From Streptomyces xanthii (GTDB taxonomy: Bacteria; Actinomycetota; Actinomycetes; Streptomycetales; Streptomycetaceae): a DNA stretch of 64,000 nucleotides. Below are positions 42,448 to 51,116 of this stretch, in pieces (positions within the stretch are counted from its first letter, which is position 1; every line of letters starts with the position of its first letter). The stretch is taken from NCBI RefSeq assembly GCF_014621695.1, contig NZ_CP061281.1, forward strand, positions 2,542,001-2,606,000, written 5' to 3'. Under the pieces are notes generated by a model that ran no database searches, was not told where the DNA came from, and saw nothing but the letters and a program-made list of their open reading frames with translations. A program made the translations under genes and the position numbers.

Positions 42448-42556
42448 CGCTCTCGCTGTCGTCGCAGGGGAATCCGGTGCAAGTCCGGAACTGTCCCGCA
42501 ACGGTGAACGTAAGGCCACAAAGGCCCCTCACGTGAGTCCGAAGACCTGCCGACGG
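42448..42556 (+). promoter_or_regulatory. Cobalamin (B12) riboswitch
   Basis: Aptamer elements in order: GGGGAATCCGGTGCAAGTCC (from 42467), GGAACTGTCCCGCAACGGTG, and the B12 box GAGTCCGAAGACCTGCC (42535-42551). It begins at about the transcription start and precedes nrdA by ~140 nt. Known in S. coelicolor: adenosylcobalamin shuts off the oxygen-dependent class Ia enzyme when the B12-dependent class II can work. The expression platform is probably in 42557-42690, GC-rich with several alternative hairpins. Confidence 0.95.
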
Positions 42557-42695
42557 TGCGCCCGAGCCGTCCGGCCCGGGTGCCGAAGACGTCAGGGCCT
42601 CGCGGAACGGGCCGGTGACGCGGGCGCCCCCGTGTGCGCGTCCGGGCCACTCCTCCTCCCCGCGGGCCCCGAGCCGAGCGAGGGAGAGCCCCCCA

Positions 42696-45056
42696 GTGAC
42701 GATCGCGCCCGCCGATCCCGCCTCAGCCCCGGTCCGTGCCGAGGCCGACGCCCCCGGCACCGCGCTGCTGCGCACGCTGACCGAGCTGACCGCCGACCTG
42801 CCCGACGCCGACCCGGGCCGGGTCGCCGCCGCGGCGCTGCGCGGCCGGTCCGCCCGGGCCGACGAGGCGGAGCTGCGCGAGCTCGCCACTGAGGCGGCCG
42901 CCGGACTGATCTCCGAGGACCCGGCCTACTCGCGGCTCGCGGCGCGTCTGCTCACCCTCACCGTCGCCGCCGAGGCCGCCTCGCAGGGCGTCACCTCGTT
43001 CACCGGCTCGATCGAGGTCGGGCACCGCGAGGGCCTGATCGCGGACCGCACCGCCGAGTTCGTGCGCGGGCACGCCGCCCGGCTCGACGCGCTGATCGAC
43101 CCGGCCGCCGACGACCGCTTCGGCTACTTCGGCCTGCGCACGCTCTTCAGCCGCTACCTGCTGCGCCACCCGATCACCCGAAAGGTCGTCGAGACGCCGC
43201 AGCACTTCCTGCTGCGCGTGGCCTGCGGCCTGGCCGAGGACGAGACGGTGCGCGCCCTGGACGAGGTCGCCGCGCTGTACGGCCTGATGAGCCGGCTCGA
43301 CTACCTGCCCTCCTCCCCCACGCTGTTCAACTCCGGCACCCGGCACCCGCAGATGTCGAGCTGCTACCTGCTCGACTCCCCGCTGGACGAGCTGGACTCG
43401 ATCTACGACCGCTACCACCAGGTGGCCCGCCTCTCCAAGCACGCCGGCGGCATCGGTCTGTCGTACTCCCGCGTCCGCAGCCGCGGTTCGCTGATCCGGG
43501 GCACCAACGGGCACTCCAACGGGATCGTGCCGTTCCTGAAGACGCTCGACGCGTCGGTCGCCGCCGTGAACCAGGGCGGGCGCCGCAAGGGCGCGGCCGC
43601 CGTGTACCTGGAGACCTGGCACTCCGACATCGAGGAGTTCCTGGAGCTGCGGGACAACACGGGTGAGGACGCGCGCCGCACGCACAACCTGAACCTCGCG
43701 CACTGGATCCCGGACGAGTTCATGCGCCGGGTGAACGCGGACCAGCCGTGGTCGCTGTTCTCCCCCGCCGACGTGCCCGAGCTGGTCGACCTGTGGGGCG
43801 AGGAGTTCGACGCCGCCTACCGCGAGGCCGAGGCCGCGGGGAAGGCGCAGAAGACGATCCCCGCGCGGGACCTGTACGGGCGCATGATGCGCACCCTCGC
43901 GCAGACCGGCAACGGCTGGCTGACCTTCAAGGACGCCGCCAACCGCACCGCCAACCAGACGGCGGAGCCCGGCCACACGGTCCACTCCTCGAACCTGTGC
44001 ACCGAGATCATCGAGGTCACGGACGACGGCGAGACGGCCGTGTGCAACCTGGGCTCGGTCAACCTCGGGGCGTTCGTGGACACCGCGACCGGGGACATCG
44101 ACTGGGAGCGCCTGGACGCGTCCGTCCGCACGGCCGTCACGTTCCTGGACCGGGTCGTCGACATCAACTTCTACCCGACCGAGCAGGCGGGCCGCTCCAA
44201 CGCGAAGTGGCGTCCGGTGGGTCTGGGCGCGATGGGCCTGCAGGACGTGTTCTTCAAGCTGCAGCTGCCCTTCGACTCGGAGGAGGCGCGCGCCCTGTCG
44301 ACGCGCATCGCCGAGCGGATCATGCTCGCCGCGTACGAGGCCTCGGCGGACCTCGCCGAGCGCAACGGGCCGCTGCCGGCCTGGGAGAAGACCCGCACCG
44401 CGCGCGGCGTCCTGCACCCGGACCACTACGGCGTCGAGCCGGTCTGGCCGGAGCGCTGGGCGGCGCTGCGCGAGCGCATCGCCGCGGTCGGCATGCGCAA
44501 CTCGCTGCTGCTCGCGATCGCCCCGACCGCGACGATCGCCTCGATCGCCGGTGTCTACGAGTGCATCGAGCCGCAGGTCTCCAACCTGTTCAAGCGCGAG
44601 ACGCTCTCCGGTGAGTTCCTCCAGGTCAACTCGTACCTGGTGGAGGAGCTGAAGAAGCTCGGCGTGTGGGACGCGCAGACCCGTGAGGCACTGCGCGAGT
44701 CCAACGGCTCGGTGCAGGACCTGACCTGGGTCCCCGCGGACGTGCGGGCGCTGTACCGCACGGCGTGGGAGATCCCGCAGCGCGGCCTGATCGACATGGC
44801 GGCGGCCCGCACCCCGTACCTGGACCAGGCCCAGTCCCTGAACCTGTTCATGGAGACGCCGACCATCGGCAAGCTCTCCTCGATGTACGCGTACGCCTGG
44901 AAGTCGGGCCTGAAGACGACGTACTACCTGCGCTCGCGCCCCGCGACGCGCATCGCCCGCGCGGCGGCCCGCTCCACCGTCCCCGTCCAGGTGGCGGACC
45001 CGGACGCCGTCGCCTGCTCCCTGGAAAACCCCGAGTCCTGCGAGGCCTGCCAGTAA
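42696..45056 (+). CDS. nrdA: Class Ia ribonucleoside-diphosphate reductase alpha subunit
   Basis: 786 residues, GTG 42696 behind AGGGAG. Active-site Cys223 (QMSSCYLLDSP), radical triad Asn433-Cys435-Glu437 (SNLCTEI), second redox Cys near TAVCNLGSVN, and C-terminal CEACQ pair for thioredoxin-type re-reduction. Reduces NDPs to dNDPs with NrdB. Only ~70 residues precede the ARLLTL-type N-domain, so a complete N-terminal ATP-cone does not seem to fit. Coupled to nrdB by TAATG. Confidence 0.95.
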   Translation: MTIAPADPASAPVRAEADAPGTALLRTLTELTADLPDADPGRVAAAALRGRSARADEAELRELATEAAAGLISEDPAYSRLAARLLTLTVAAEAASQGVTSFTGSIEVGHREGLIADRTAEFVRGHAARLDALIDPAADDRFGYFGLRTLFSRYLLRHPITRKVVETPQHFLLRVACGLAEDETVRALDEVAALYGLMSRLDYLPSSPTLFNSGTRHPQMSSCYLLDSPLDELDSIYDRYHQVARLSKHAGGIGLSYSRVRSRGSLIRGTNGHSNGIVPFLKTLDASVAAVNQGGRRKGAAAVYLETWHSDIEEFLELRDNTGEDARRTHNLNLAHWIPDEFMRRVNADQPWSLFSPADVPELVDLWGEEFDAAYREAEAAGKAQKTIPARDLYGRMMRTLAQTGNGWLTFKDAANRTANQTAEPGHTVHSSNLCTEIIEVTDDGETAVCNLGSVNLGAFVDTATGDIDWERLDASVRTAVTFLDRVVDINFYPTEQAGRSNAKWRPVGLGAMGLQDVFFKLQLPFDSEEARALSTRIAERIMLAAYEASADLAERNGPLPAWEKTRTARGVLHPDHYGVEPVWPERWAALRERIAAVGMRNSLLLAIAPTATIASIAGVYECIEPQVSNLFKRETLSGEFLQVNSYLVEELKKLGVWDAQTREALRESNGSVQDLTWVPADVRALYRTAWEIPQRGLIDMAAARTPYLDQAQSLNLFMETPTIGKLSSMYAYAWKSGLKTTYYLRSRPATRIARAAARSTVPVQVADPDAVACSLENPESCEACQ

Positions 45057-46075
45057 TGACCACTCCCTCCCCCGAGAAGAACCTGCTGGACCCGGGCTTC
45101 GAGCTGACCCTGCGTCCCATGCGCTACCCGGACTTCTACGAGCGCTACCGGGACGCCATCAAGAACACGTGGACGGTCGAGGAGGTCGACCTCCACTCGG
45201 ACGTCGCCGACCTCGCGAAGCTGTCGCCGGGCGAGCAGCACATGATCGGCCGCCTTGTCGCGTTCTTCGCGACGGGCGACTCGATCGTCTCGAACAACCT
45301 CGTGCTCACCCTGTACAAGCACATCAACTCCCCCGAGGCGCGCCTGTACCTGTCGCGCCAGCTGTTCGAGGAGGCCGTGCACGTCCAGTTCTATCTGACC
45401 CTTCTGGACACGTACCTGCCCGATCCGGACGACCGGGCGGCCGCGTTCGACGCGGTCGAGGAGATCCCGTCGATCCGGGAGAAGGCCGAGTTCTGCTTCA
45501 AGTGGATGGACTCGGTCGAGAAGATCGACCGCCTGGAGACGAAGGCCGACCGCCGCCGCTTCCTGCTGAACCTGATCTGCTTCGCCGCATGCATCGAGGG
45601 GCTCTTCTTCTACGGGGCCTTCGCCTACGTGTACTGGTTCCGCTCGCGGGGCCTGCTGCACGGGCTCGCGACCGGCACCAACTGGGTGTTCCGCGACGAG
45701 ACGATGCACATGTCCTTCGCGTTCGACGTGGTCGACACGGTCCGCAAGGAGGAGCCGGACCTGTTCGACGACGAGCTGCGGGTCCAGGTGACCGACATGC
45801 TGCGCGAGGCGGTCGACGCGGAGCTGCAGTTCGCCCGTGACCTGTGCGGGGACGGTCTGCCCGGCATGAACACGGACTCGATGCGGCAGTACCTGGAGTG
45901 CGTCGCCGACCAGCGTCTGCAGCGGCTCGGCTTCGCGCCCGTGTACGGCTCGGAGAACCCGTTCTCCTTCATGGAGCTCCAGGGTGTCCAGGAGCTGACG
46001 AACTTCTTCGAGCGCCGGCCCTCGGCGTACCAGGTGGCGGTGGAGGGCTCGGTCGGTTTCGACGAGGACTTCTAG
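45056..46075 (+). CDS. nrdB: Class Ia ribonucleotide reductase beta subunit
   Basis: 339 residues from ATG 45056 (TAATG). Metal ligands: Asp75 (FFATGDSIV), Glu106 and His109 (LFEEAVHVQFY), the Glu in ACIEGLFFYG and Glu/His in FRDETMHMSF. Tyr113, four residues after His109, is in the radical-tyrosine position. C-terminal tail GSVGFDEDF is the NrdA-binding peptide. Holds the diferric-tyrosyl radical cofactor. Confidence 0.95.
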   Translation: MTTPSPEKNLLDPGFELTLRPMRYPDFYERYRDAIKNTWTVEEVDLHSDVADLAKLSPGEQHMIGRLVAFFATGDSIVSNNLVLTLYKHINSPEARLYLSRQLFEEAVHVQFYLTLLDTYLPDPDDRAAAFDAVEEIPSIREKAEFCFKWMDSVEKIDRLETKADRRRFLLNLICFAACIEGLFFYGAFAYVYWFRSRGLLHGLATGTNWVFRDETMHMSFAFDVVDTVRKEEPDLFDDELRVQVTDMLREAVDAELQFARDLCGDGLPGMNTDSMRQYLECVADQRLQRLGFAPVYGSENPFSFMELQGVQELTNFFERRPSAYQVAVEGSVGFDEDF

Positions 46076-46108
46076 GCAACCTCGGGGGGCCTGGTGCCCT
46101 CTTCCAGG

Positions 46109-46276
46109 TCAGGCGACCGTGGTGAACCGGGCCTGGCGGGACGCGCGTTCAGCGTCCTGCCGGGCCCGGCGCAGCTGCCGGTCGATCCTGCGGTCGTGGG
46201 CCATCCCGTAGAGGGAAGGGGCGGCGAGGAGGAGGAAGACGACGAGGACGGTGAGGTAGTTCATCGCTGTGTTCAT
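46109..46276 (-). CDS. 55-residue membrane protein gene antisense to the nrdB-nrdS gap
   Basis: ATG 46276 to TGA 46109: N-terminal membrane helix MNTAMNYLTVLVVFLLLAAP followed by a basic cytosolic tail DRRIDRQLRRARQDAERASRQARF. GGAGG precedes the ATG by only 2 nt; ATG 46264 would be 14 nt away. Codon third positions are strongly GC-biased. Too short for standard calling; function unknown. Divergent from the AraC-type gene. Confidence 0.6.
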   Translation of the reverse strand: MNTAMNYLTVLVVFLLLAAPSLYGMAHDRRIDRQLRRARQDAERASRQARFTTVA

Positions 46277-46312
46277 GTCCTCCACTCTCCCGCTCGCCGG
46301 GACCGCGCGGCA

Positions 46313-46349
46313 GTGGCAGGACTGTCATAGAACCTCGAATTCCTGCCAC
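46313..46349. promoter_or_regulatory. Inverted repeat upstream of the AraC/GlxA gene
   Basis: GTGGCAGGA (46313-46321) and TCCTGCCAC (46341-46349) are exact complements separated by 19 bp, ending 21 bp before the start codon. Spacing of about two-and-a-half turns suits an AraC-type dimer; autoregulation is inferred. Confidence 0.6.
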
Positions 46350-46370
46350 GACTGAGGCACACTGGACGGC

Positions 46371-47333
46371 ATGCTGAAAAACGTGGCGGCAGTGCTCCTC
46401 GACGGTGTGCACCCCTTCGAACTCGGCGTCGTGTGCGAGGTGTTCGGCCTCGACCGCGGCGACGTGGGGCTGCCGGTGTACGACTTCGCGGTGGTCTCCG
46501 CGGAGGGCCCGGCGCTCGGCACGCACGTACCCGGCATGACCGTCTCGACGCCGTACGGACTGGACCGGCTGGAGGAGGCGGACCTCGTCGCCATCCCCTC
46601 GGCCGGGCGGCGCTACGAGGCCTATCCGCCGGAGCTGCTGGACGCGCTGCGCCGCGCGGTGGACCGGGGCGCCCGCGTCCTGAGCCTGTGCGCGGGCGTG
46701 TTCGTGCTCGGCGAGGCGGGGCTGCTCGACGGACGCCGCTGCGCGGTGCACTGGCGGTACGCGCGCGAGCTCGCCGTCCGCTTCCCGCGCACCCGCGTCG
46801 ACCCGGACGTGCTGTACGTGGACGAGGGGCCGGTCGTGACCTCGGCGGGGACGGCGGCCGGGATCGACGCCTGTCTGCACATCGTGCGCAGCGAGCACGG
46901 CACCGAGGTGGCCAACGCGATCGCGCGCCGGATGGTCGTGCCGCCGCACCGGGACGGCGGGCAGGCCCAGTACGTGGAGCGGCCGCTGCCGGCGACGCGC
47001 TGCGACACGGTCGGCGAGGTGCTCGCGTGGATGGAGCGGAACCTGGACCGGCCGGTGACCGTGGAGGAGCTGGCGGCGCGGGCCCTCATGTCGCCGCGGA
47101 CCTTCGCGCGGCGCTTCCAGCAGGAGACCGGCACGACGCCGTACCGGTGGCTGCTGCGCCAGCGGGTGCTGCTCGCCCAGGAGCTCCTGGAGCGGACGGA
47201 CGAGACGGTGGACGCCATCGCGGCGCGCGCCGGGTTCGGCAACGCGGCCGCGATGCGCCACCAGTTCATGAAGGCGCTCGGCACGACACCGAACGCCTTC
47301 CGGCGGACGTTCCGGGTGCGGGCGGCGGCCTGA
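46371..47333 (+). CDS. nrdS: GlxA-type (DJ-1/PfpI + AraC) transcriptional regulator, NrdS-like
   Basis: 320 residues. N-terminal DJ-1/PfpI domain (~1-190) with nucleophile-elbow LSLCAGVFVLGEAGLLDG, then an AraC double HTH (VTVEELAARALMSPRTFARRF; VDAIAARAGFGNAAAMRHQF). In S. coelicolor nrdABS, nrdS encodes an AraC-like protein downstream of nrdB, the same position as here, though 295 bp and an antisense gene separate it from nrdB. Cys in the elbow is typical but enzymatic activity is not expected. Confidence 0.85.
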   Translation: MLKNVAAVLLDGVHPFELGVVCEVFGLDRGDVGLPVYDFAVVSAEGPALGTHVPGMTVSTPYGLDRLEEADLVAIPSAGRRYEAYPPELLDALRRAVDRGARVLSLCAGVFVLGEAGLLDGRRCAVHWRYARELAVRFPRTRVDPDVLYVDEGPVVTSAGTAAGIDACLHIVRSEHGTEVANAIARRMVVPPHRDGGQAQYVERPLPATRCDTVGEVLAWMERNLDRPVTVEELAARALMSPRTFARRFQQETGTTPYRWLLRQRVLLAQELLERTDETVDAIAARAGFGNAAAMRHQFMKALGTTPNAFRRTFRVRAAA

Positions 47334-47338
47334 GCCGC

Positions 47339-47355
47339 GCCCGCCCGGGGCGGGC
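47339..47355. terminator. Short hairpin between convergent nrdS and the P450 gene
   Basis: GCCCGCC-cgg-GGCGGGC, 7-bp stem in the 21-bp gap; likely works for both transcripts. Confidence 0.55.
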
Positions 47356-48737
47356 TACCTGGCCCGCACCTCCAGCAGGGCCCCCTTGGGCTGCAGCGTG
47401 ATCCCGATGCGGGCCGTGCTGTCCGTCCCCTCGGTCGGCACCAGCCGCCACTTCTGCACCACCGTGCCGAGGATCAGGGACAGTTCGGCCATGCTGAAGT
47501 GGTCCCCGGGGCACTTGCGGTTGCCGACGCTGAACGGGGCGTGTGCGGCGGGTGTGACGTCGGCGGCCCGCTCTGGCAGCCACCGGTCCGGGTCGAAGGC
47601 CAGGGCGTCACGGAACGCGCGCGGATCGCGCTGCATGGCGAGCGGGCTGTAGAGGATGTCCGTCCCGGCCGGAATGCGATACCCGCCGAGTGTCGTGTCG
47701 ACGGACGCGAGCCGTGTCAGAATCCAGACCGCGGGGCGTATCCGCATCGACTCGGTGATGAGATTCCGCATATATGCGAGTTCTCCCAGATCACCGAAAG
47801 CGACCGGGCGACGCCCGCCCGTCACGGATTCAACTTCCTGGCTAAGCCGGTTTTCGTGCTCGGGGTGTTCGGCGAGGAGCTGAAAGACCCATGTCAGGGT
47901 CTTCGCCACATTTTCGGCACCGGCCACGACGAGAGACACGACCTGGTCGTGCACCTCCTGTTCGTTGACGGCTTCACCATTTTCGTCGCGGTCGTCGAGC
48001 AATGCCGCGAGGAGGTCGTCGGGATTGCCGCCCGAAGCCGCCTCCGCCCTGCGCTCGGCGATGATCTCGTCGACCATGCGATGCAGATCGGCCAACGCGT
48101 TCTCGAATCGGCGATTGGCCGGAAGCGGCAGCCGGTACAGCGGGCCGAAGGAGAGGATCATGCGCCGGTACAGGCCCTCGAAGACGGTGTGCAGCGCCGT
48201 GGAGAGCCGGTCGGCGCGCTCGTCGATCGAGTCCACCTGGAGCACCGAACGGGCCACGATCCGGGTCGCCGTGCGGAAGACCTCGGCGGCGATGTCGACG
48301 GTCTGCCCGTCGCTCCACCGGTCCGCCATGCGGCGCGCCTCGTCCTCCATGACGGCGGCGTACTCGTGGATCTTGTCCATCCGGAACGCGGGCTGGATGG
48401 CCCGGCGCTGACGCCGGTGCAGCGCCCCGTTGCTGGTCGCCACGCCCTTGCCGAGGAGGACGCCCATGGTGTCCCACAGGGGGCCGCCGACCGCGAAGTC
48501 GGGACTCTTGAGGAGCGTGGCGACGAGTTCCGGATCGCACACCGCGTAGGCCGTGCGCGGGCCGAGCCGCAGCCGCACCACGTCGCCGCCTTCGCGCAGC
48601 CCGGTGAGGAAGCCGAGCGGGTCGCGCAGCAGGCTCCCGGCGTGGCCGAGCACCGGGACGGCGCCGGGCGCGAGGGGCGGGACGCCGGACTCGGCCTCGC
48701 CGGCCGTCCGGTCCCGCAGGGTCGAATCGACGGTCAT
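47355..48737 (-). CDS. cyp170A: Cytochrome P450 of the CYP170A family (albaflavenone synthase)
   Basis: 460 residues from ATG 48737, which overlaps the eizS stop (ATGA); ATG 48743 is also in frame. ExxR in LITESMRIRPAVW, heme loop FSVGNRKCPGDHFS with proximal Cys, I-helix VVAGAENVAKTL lacking the usual AGxxT Thr. Oxidises epi-isozizaene twice to albaflavenone (CYP170A1 knowledge). At the position of CYP170A1's moonlighting terpene-synthase motif DDNGD this protein reads DENGE. Confidence 0.9.
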   Translation of the reverse strand: MTVDSTLRDRTAGEAESGVPPLAPGAVPVLGHAGSLLRDPLGFLTGLREGGDVVRLRLGPRTAYAVCDPELVATLLKSPDFAVGGPLWDTMGVLLGKGVATSNGALHRRQRRAIQPAFRMDKIHEYAAVMEDEARRMADRWSDGQTVDIAAEVFRTATRIVARSVLQVDSIDERADRLSTALHTVFEGLYRRMILSFGPLYRLPLPANRRFENALADLHRMVDEIIAERRAEAASGGNPDDLLAALLDDRDENGEAVNEQEVHDQVVSLVVAGAENVAKTLTWVFQLLAEHPEHENRLSQEVESVTGGRRPVAFGDLGELAYMRNLITESMRIRPAVWILTRLASVDTTLGGYRIPAGTDILYSPLAMQRDPRAFRDALAFDPDRWLPERAADVTPAAHAPFSVGNRKCPGDHFSMAELSLILGTVVQKWRLVPTEGTDSTARIGITLQPKGALLEVRAR

Positions 48738-49807
48738 GCGCATTCACCCACCTGATCGGGCTGTTCGTCGCTTATGTAGGGCGGGGTGGACCTGTCGTCC
48801 CAGCTGTCCACCGCATATCGCCCTGATTCGTGGTGGAACCAGTACACGGAACTGAACCAGTTCCGCATGTTTCCCACGCACGCCCTTATGGCGTCCGCGA
48901 GTTCCTTTCCGTGCTGTCCCACCTGTTCCGCGGACGCCGCCATCTGTTCGACTTCTTTTTCCGCCTCAAGGAAATCGTCGATGGTTCCCTGCACCCTTCG
49001 GCGGACTTCCACGACGGCTTCCTGAAGGGAAAGTCCCTGGTGTTTGATGAGACTTATCCCGAGGTTGTGGAGCTCTTCTCCCGCGAGTTCCTTGGGGAGC
49101 GAGCAGAGGTCGTTGTACCACGCGGCGAAATCCTGGCAGGCAAGTGCCGCACGCGTAAACGCTTCGTTCTTCCTCACCCACGCGGGCAGTTCGTACTGCG
49201 CCGAGGGCTCCAGGAGGTCGAGCCAGATCCAGTGCGCGAACGTGTTCCTGCGCAGGGCGATGTACTCGTCCACGGTCGGCACCGTGCCGGTCATCCGGTT
49301 GTGGAACTCCTGGTCGTACGCGTCGATCACCACGTGGAAGTGGCGGGCGAAGCGGGCGTTCCAACTCCTGCTCAGGGAGCCGTAGAGCCGGTTCACGCTC
49401 TCCGCGAAGCCCGCGACCAGCGGGTCCTTGTGGTCCAGGTGGAGCTCCGGGGCCTCGGTGGCCGCGTGCAGCTGGACGGCGAGCCGCCGCCAGCTCGCCG
49501 TCCTCCCGTGGATCACGTCGCGGTCGTGCCGGTCGTCCCAGACGAAGAACCACGCGCTGTAGTCGCAGATCGCCGACAGCACGTCGTCGGGGGCCCCGAT
49601 GTAGTAGCCCGCCATCAGGTCCGTGTAGCACAGGCCATCGGCATATTTCTCCACCTTGTCGGCGGGCATCAGACGTTTTTCCAGCAGCCAGGAGCGGGTC
49701 TTCTCCTGAAGCTTGGGCCAATACGGGTGCAGGTTGCGAGGAAACGCATCCTCGATCGCCGGCAGCGCCAGCGCCGGTGGGACCACGGTCTCCGGATAAG
49801 CAGCCAC
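48734..49807 (-). CDS. eizS: epi-Isozizaene synthase
   Basis: 357 residues from GTG 49807, GAGAGGGG 7 nt upstream; the open frame to 50038 adds an Arg-rich stretch with no family match. Class I terpene cyclase: DDRHD at ~97 (FFVWDDRHDRD), NSE triad NDLCSLPKE, terminal RY pair (SGRYAVDSWDDRSTPPY). HPYWPKLQE, RLMPADKVE and NWFSSVYWFHHESGRY are as in S. coelicolor EizS. Converts farnesyl diphosphate to epi-isozizaene; coupled to the P450. Confidence 0.95.
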   Translation of the reverse strand: MAAYPETVVPPALALPAIEDAFPRNLHPYWPKLQEKTRSWLLEKRLMPADKVEKYADGLCYTDLMAGYYIGAPDDVLSAICDYSAWFFVWDDRHDRDVIHGRTASWRRLAVQLHAATEAPELHLDHKDPLVAGFAESVNRLYGSLSRSWNARFARHFHVVIDAYDQEFHNRMTGTVPTVDEYIALRRNTFAHWIWLDLLEPSAQYELPAWVRKNEAFTRAALACQDFAAWYNDLCSLPKELAGEELHNLGISLIKHQGLSLQEAVVEVRRRVQGTIDDFLEAEKEVEQMAASAEQVGQHGKELADAIRACVGNMRNWFSSVYWFHHESGRYAVDSWDDRSTPPYISDEQPDQVGECA

Positions 49808-50120
49808 GAACAAACCCCTCTCTGCCGCCTGTTGGCGTACGCCCCCAGCAGTGCCGGGCGCGCGCCGTTGCGTATCCCCGCGCTTTCTATTCAGCACTAC
49901 AACTGACCGTTCTGGGAACGGATTTGCTCCCCTCACTACCCCCCGCCGCCGGAATCGTCCCCTTACATGACCGAATCTGTGGCATGAACGGCTGGTCCTG
50001 TTCGCACACACAGCCGTACGCGACCGGTTCGCGGGCACAACAGAGCGGCGCCTGGCGGGAATTCATCCGCACCAGGCGCCGCTCGACGCTCAACCGGCCC
50101 CTCGGGACCAGGAGTTGCCG
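49808..50120. other. 313-bp eizS promoter region with palindrome
   Basis: No gene supported. CCGTTC-TGG-GAACGG (49907-49921) is a perfect 6+6 inverted repeat 100 bp upstream of eizS, a candidate operator for the terpene operon. The region is somewhat AT-richer than coding DNA (49880-49990). The right end is the 3' flank of def. Confidence 0.5.
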
Positions 50121-50771
50121 CTACTCGTTGGGCACCGTCGCGTAGCGCGGGGTGCCCTCCTCCATCTGCTTCAGGGCGTTCTTGCGCTCGCGCTTCGACA
50201 GGCGGTCGATGTACAGGTAGCCGTACAGGTGGTCCGTCTCGTGCTGGAGGCAGCGCGCGAAGTAGCCGGTGCCGCGCACGGTGATCTCGTTGCCCTTCTC
50301 GTCGCGGCCGGTGACCACCGCGTAGTCGGGGCGGGCGAGCTCCGCGTAAGCGGTCGGCACGGACAGGCAGCCCTCGTTCGAGTCGTCCAGGCGGCGGCGG
50401 TCGGCGGGGAGCTCCTGTAGGACCGGGTTGCACACGACGCCGGTGTGGCGGACGCCCTCGTCGTCGGGGCAGTCGTACACGAAGACCTTCAGGTCGACGC
50501 CGATCTGGTTCGCCGCGAGGCCGACGCCCTCGGCGGTGCGCTGGCTGGCGAACATGTCGTCGACCAGCTTCTCCAGCTCGGGGCCGAACTCGGTGACGTC
50601 CTTGCACTCCTTGTGCAGCACCGGGTTCCCGACCACCGTGATGGGCCGCGACGTGCCGCGCTCCCGGTAGGCCGCCTCGCGCGCCTCACAGTCCTCGGTG
50701 TCGATGACGAAGCCCTCGTCGTCCACGGGGAGCACGCCGGCGTGCTGCTTCTCGGTCTCCTGCTGCGCCAT
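50121..50771 (-). CDS. def: Peptide deformylase
   Basis: 216 residues. Three signature motifs: [18 protein letters not shown] (Cys ligand) and QHETDHLYG (HExxH, metal ligands and catalytic Glu). Removes the formyl group from nascent N-terminal Met. An acidic ~35-residue N-terminal extension ([19 protein letters not shown]) precedes the catalytic domain, common in actinobacterial PDFs. Monocistronic. Confidence 0.95.
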   Translation of the reverse strand: MAQQETEKQHAGVLPVDDEGFVIDTEDCEAREAAYRERGTSRPITVVGNPVLHKECKDVTEFGPELEKLVDDMFASQRTAEGVGLAANQIGVDLKVFVYDCPDDEGVRHTGVVCNPVLQELPADRRRLDDSNEGCLSVPTAYAELARPDYAVVTGRDEKGNEITVRGTGYFARCLQHETDHLYGYLYIDRLSKRERKNALKQMEEGTPRYATVPNE

Positions 50772-50867
50772 GACGGACGTGAGCCTTCCTGAGCTACATG
50801 AACAGTGCCCCTACAGGGTACGGGCCACCACCTCCCGCCGCGGTCCCCTGGGAACATGAAGCCCGCC

Positions 50868-51046
50868 TTCAGGGGCGCGGGGCCGGACCTCTGGGGCACC
50901 CGAGGTCTGCCCCCTGGGGCACGCGGAGCGTGCCTTCAGGGGCGCGGGGATGTACCCGATCAGCGACTCCGTCGCGGAGCGCGACCAACAGCCCCTGGGG
51001 CACGCGGAGCGTGCCTTCAGGGGCGCGGGGAACTGCGCGACCAGCC
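50868..51046. repeat. Mosaic of the GGGGCGCGGGGAACTGCGCG repeat family (copy 2)
   Basis: A 40-bp unit (cccctggggcacgcggagcg + tgccttcaggggcgcgggga) is perfectly duplicated at 50911-50950 and 50992-51031 (offset 81 bp). A truncated third relative starts at 50868, and the rightmost unit continues into aactgcgcgaccagcc as in copies 1 and 3. It fills the gap between def and the TPR gene; no gene is supported here. Confidence 0.85.
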
Positions 51047-51116
51047 ACGACGAAAGCCGCACCCGGCGACGACCCGCAGCCCCGCGGCGCGCATCCGCAC
51101 CCGACACCGAGAACCG

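Noticed and set aside
39764..42892. 1042-codon plus-strand frame spanning mctP, the nucleoside hydrolase and the nrdA start
   Set aside because: Crosses a terminator, NrdR boxes and a riboswitch; Arg/Pro-rich shadow translation.
48734..50038. Longer eizS starting at 50038
   Set aside because: The additional ~77 residues are Arg/Gly-rich without family similarity, and the GTG at 49807 has a good ribosome-binding site and gives the family length.
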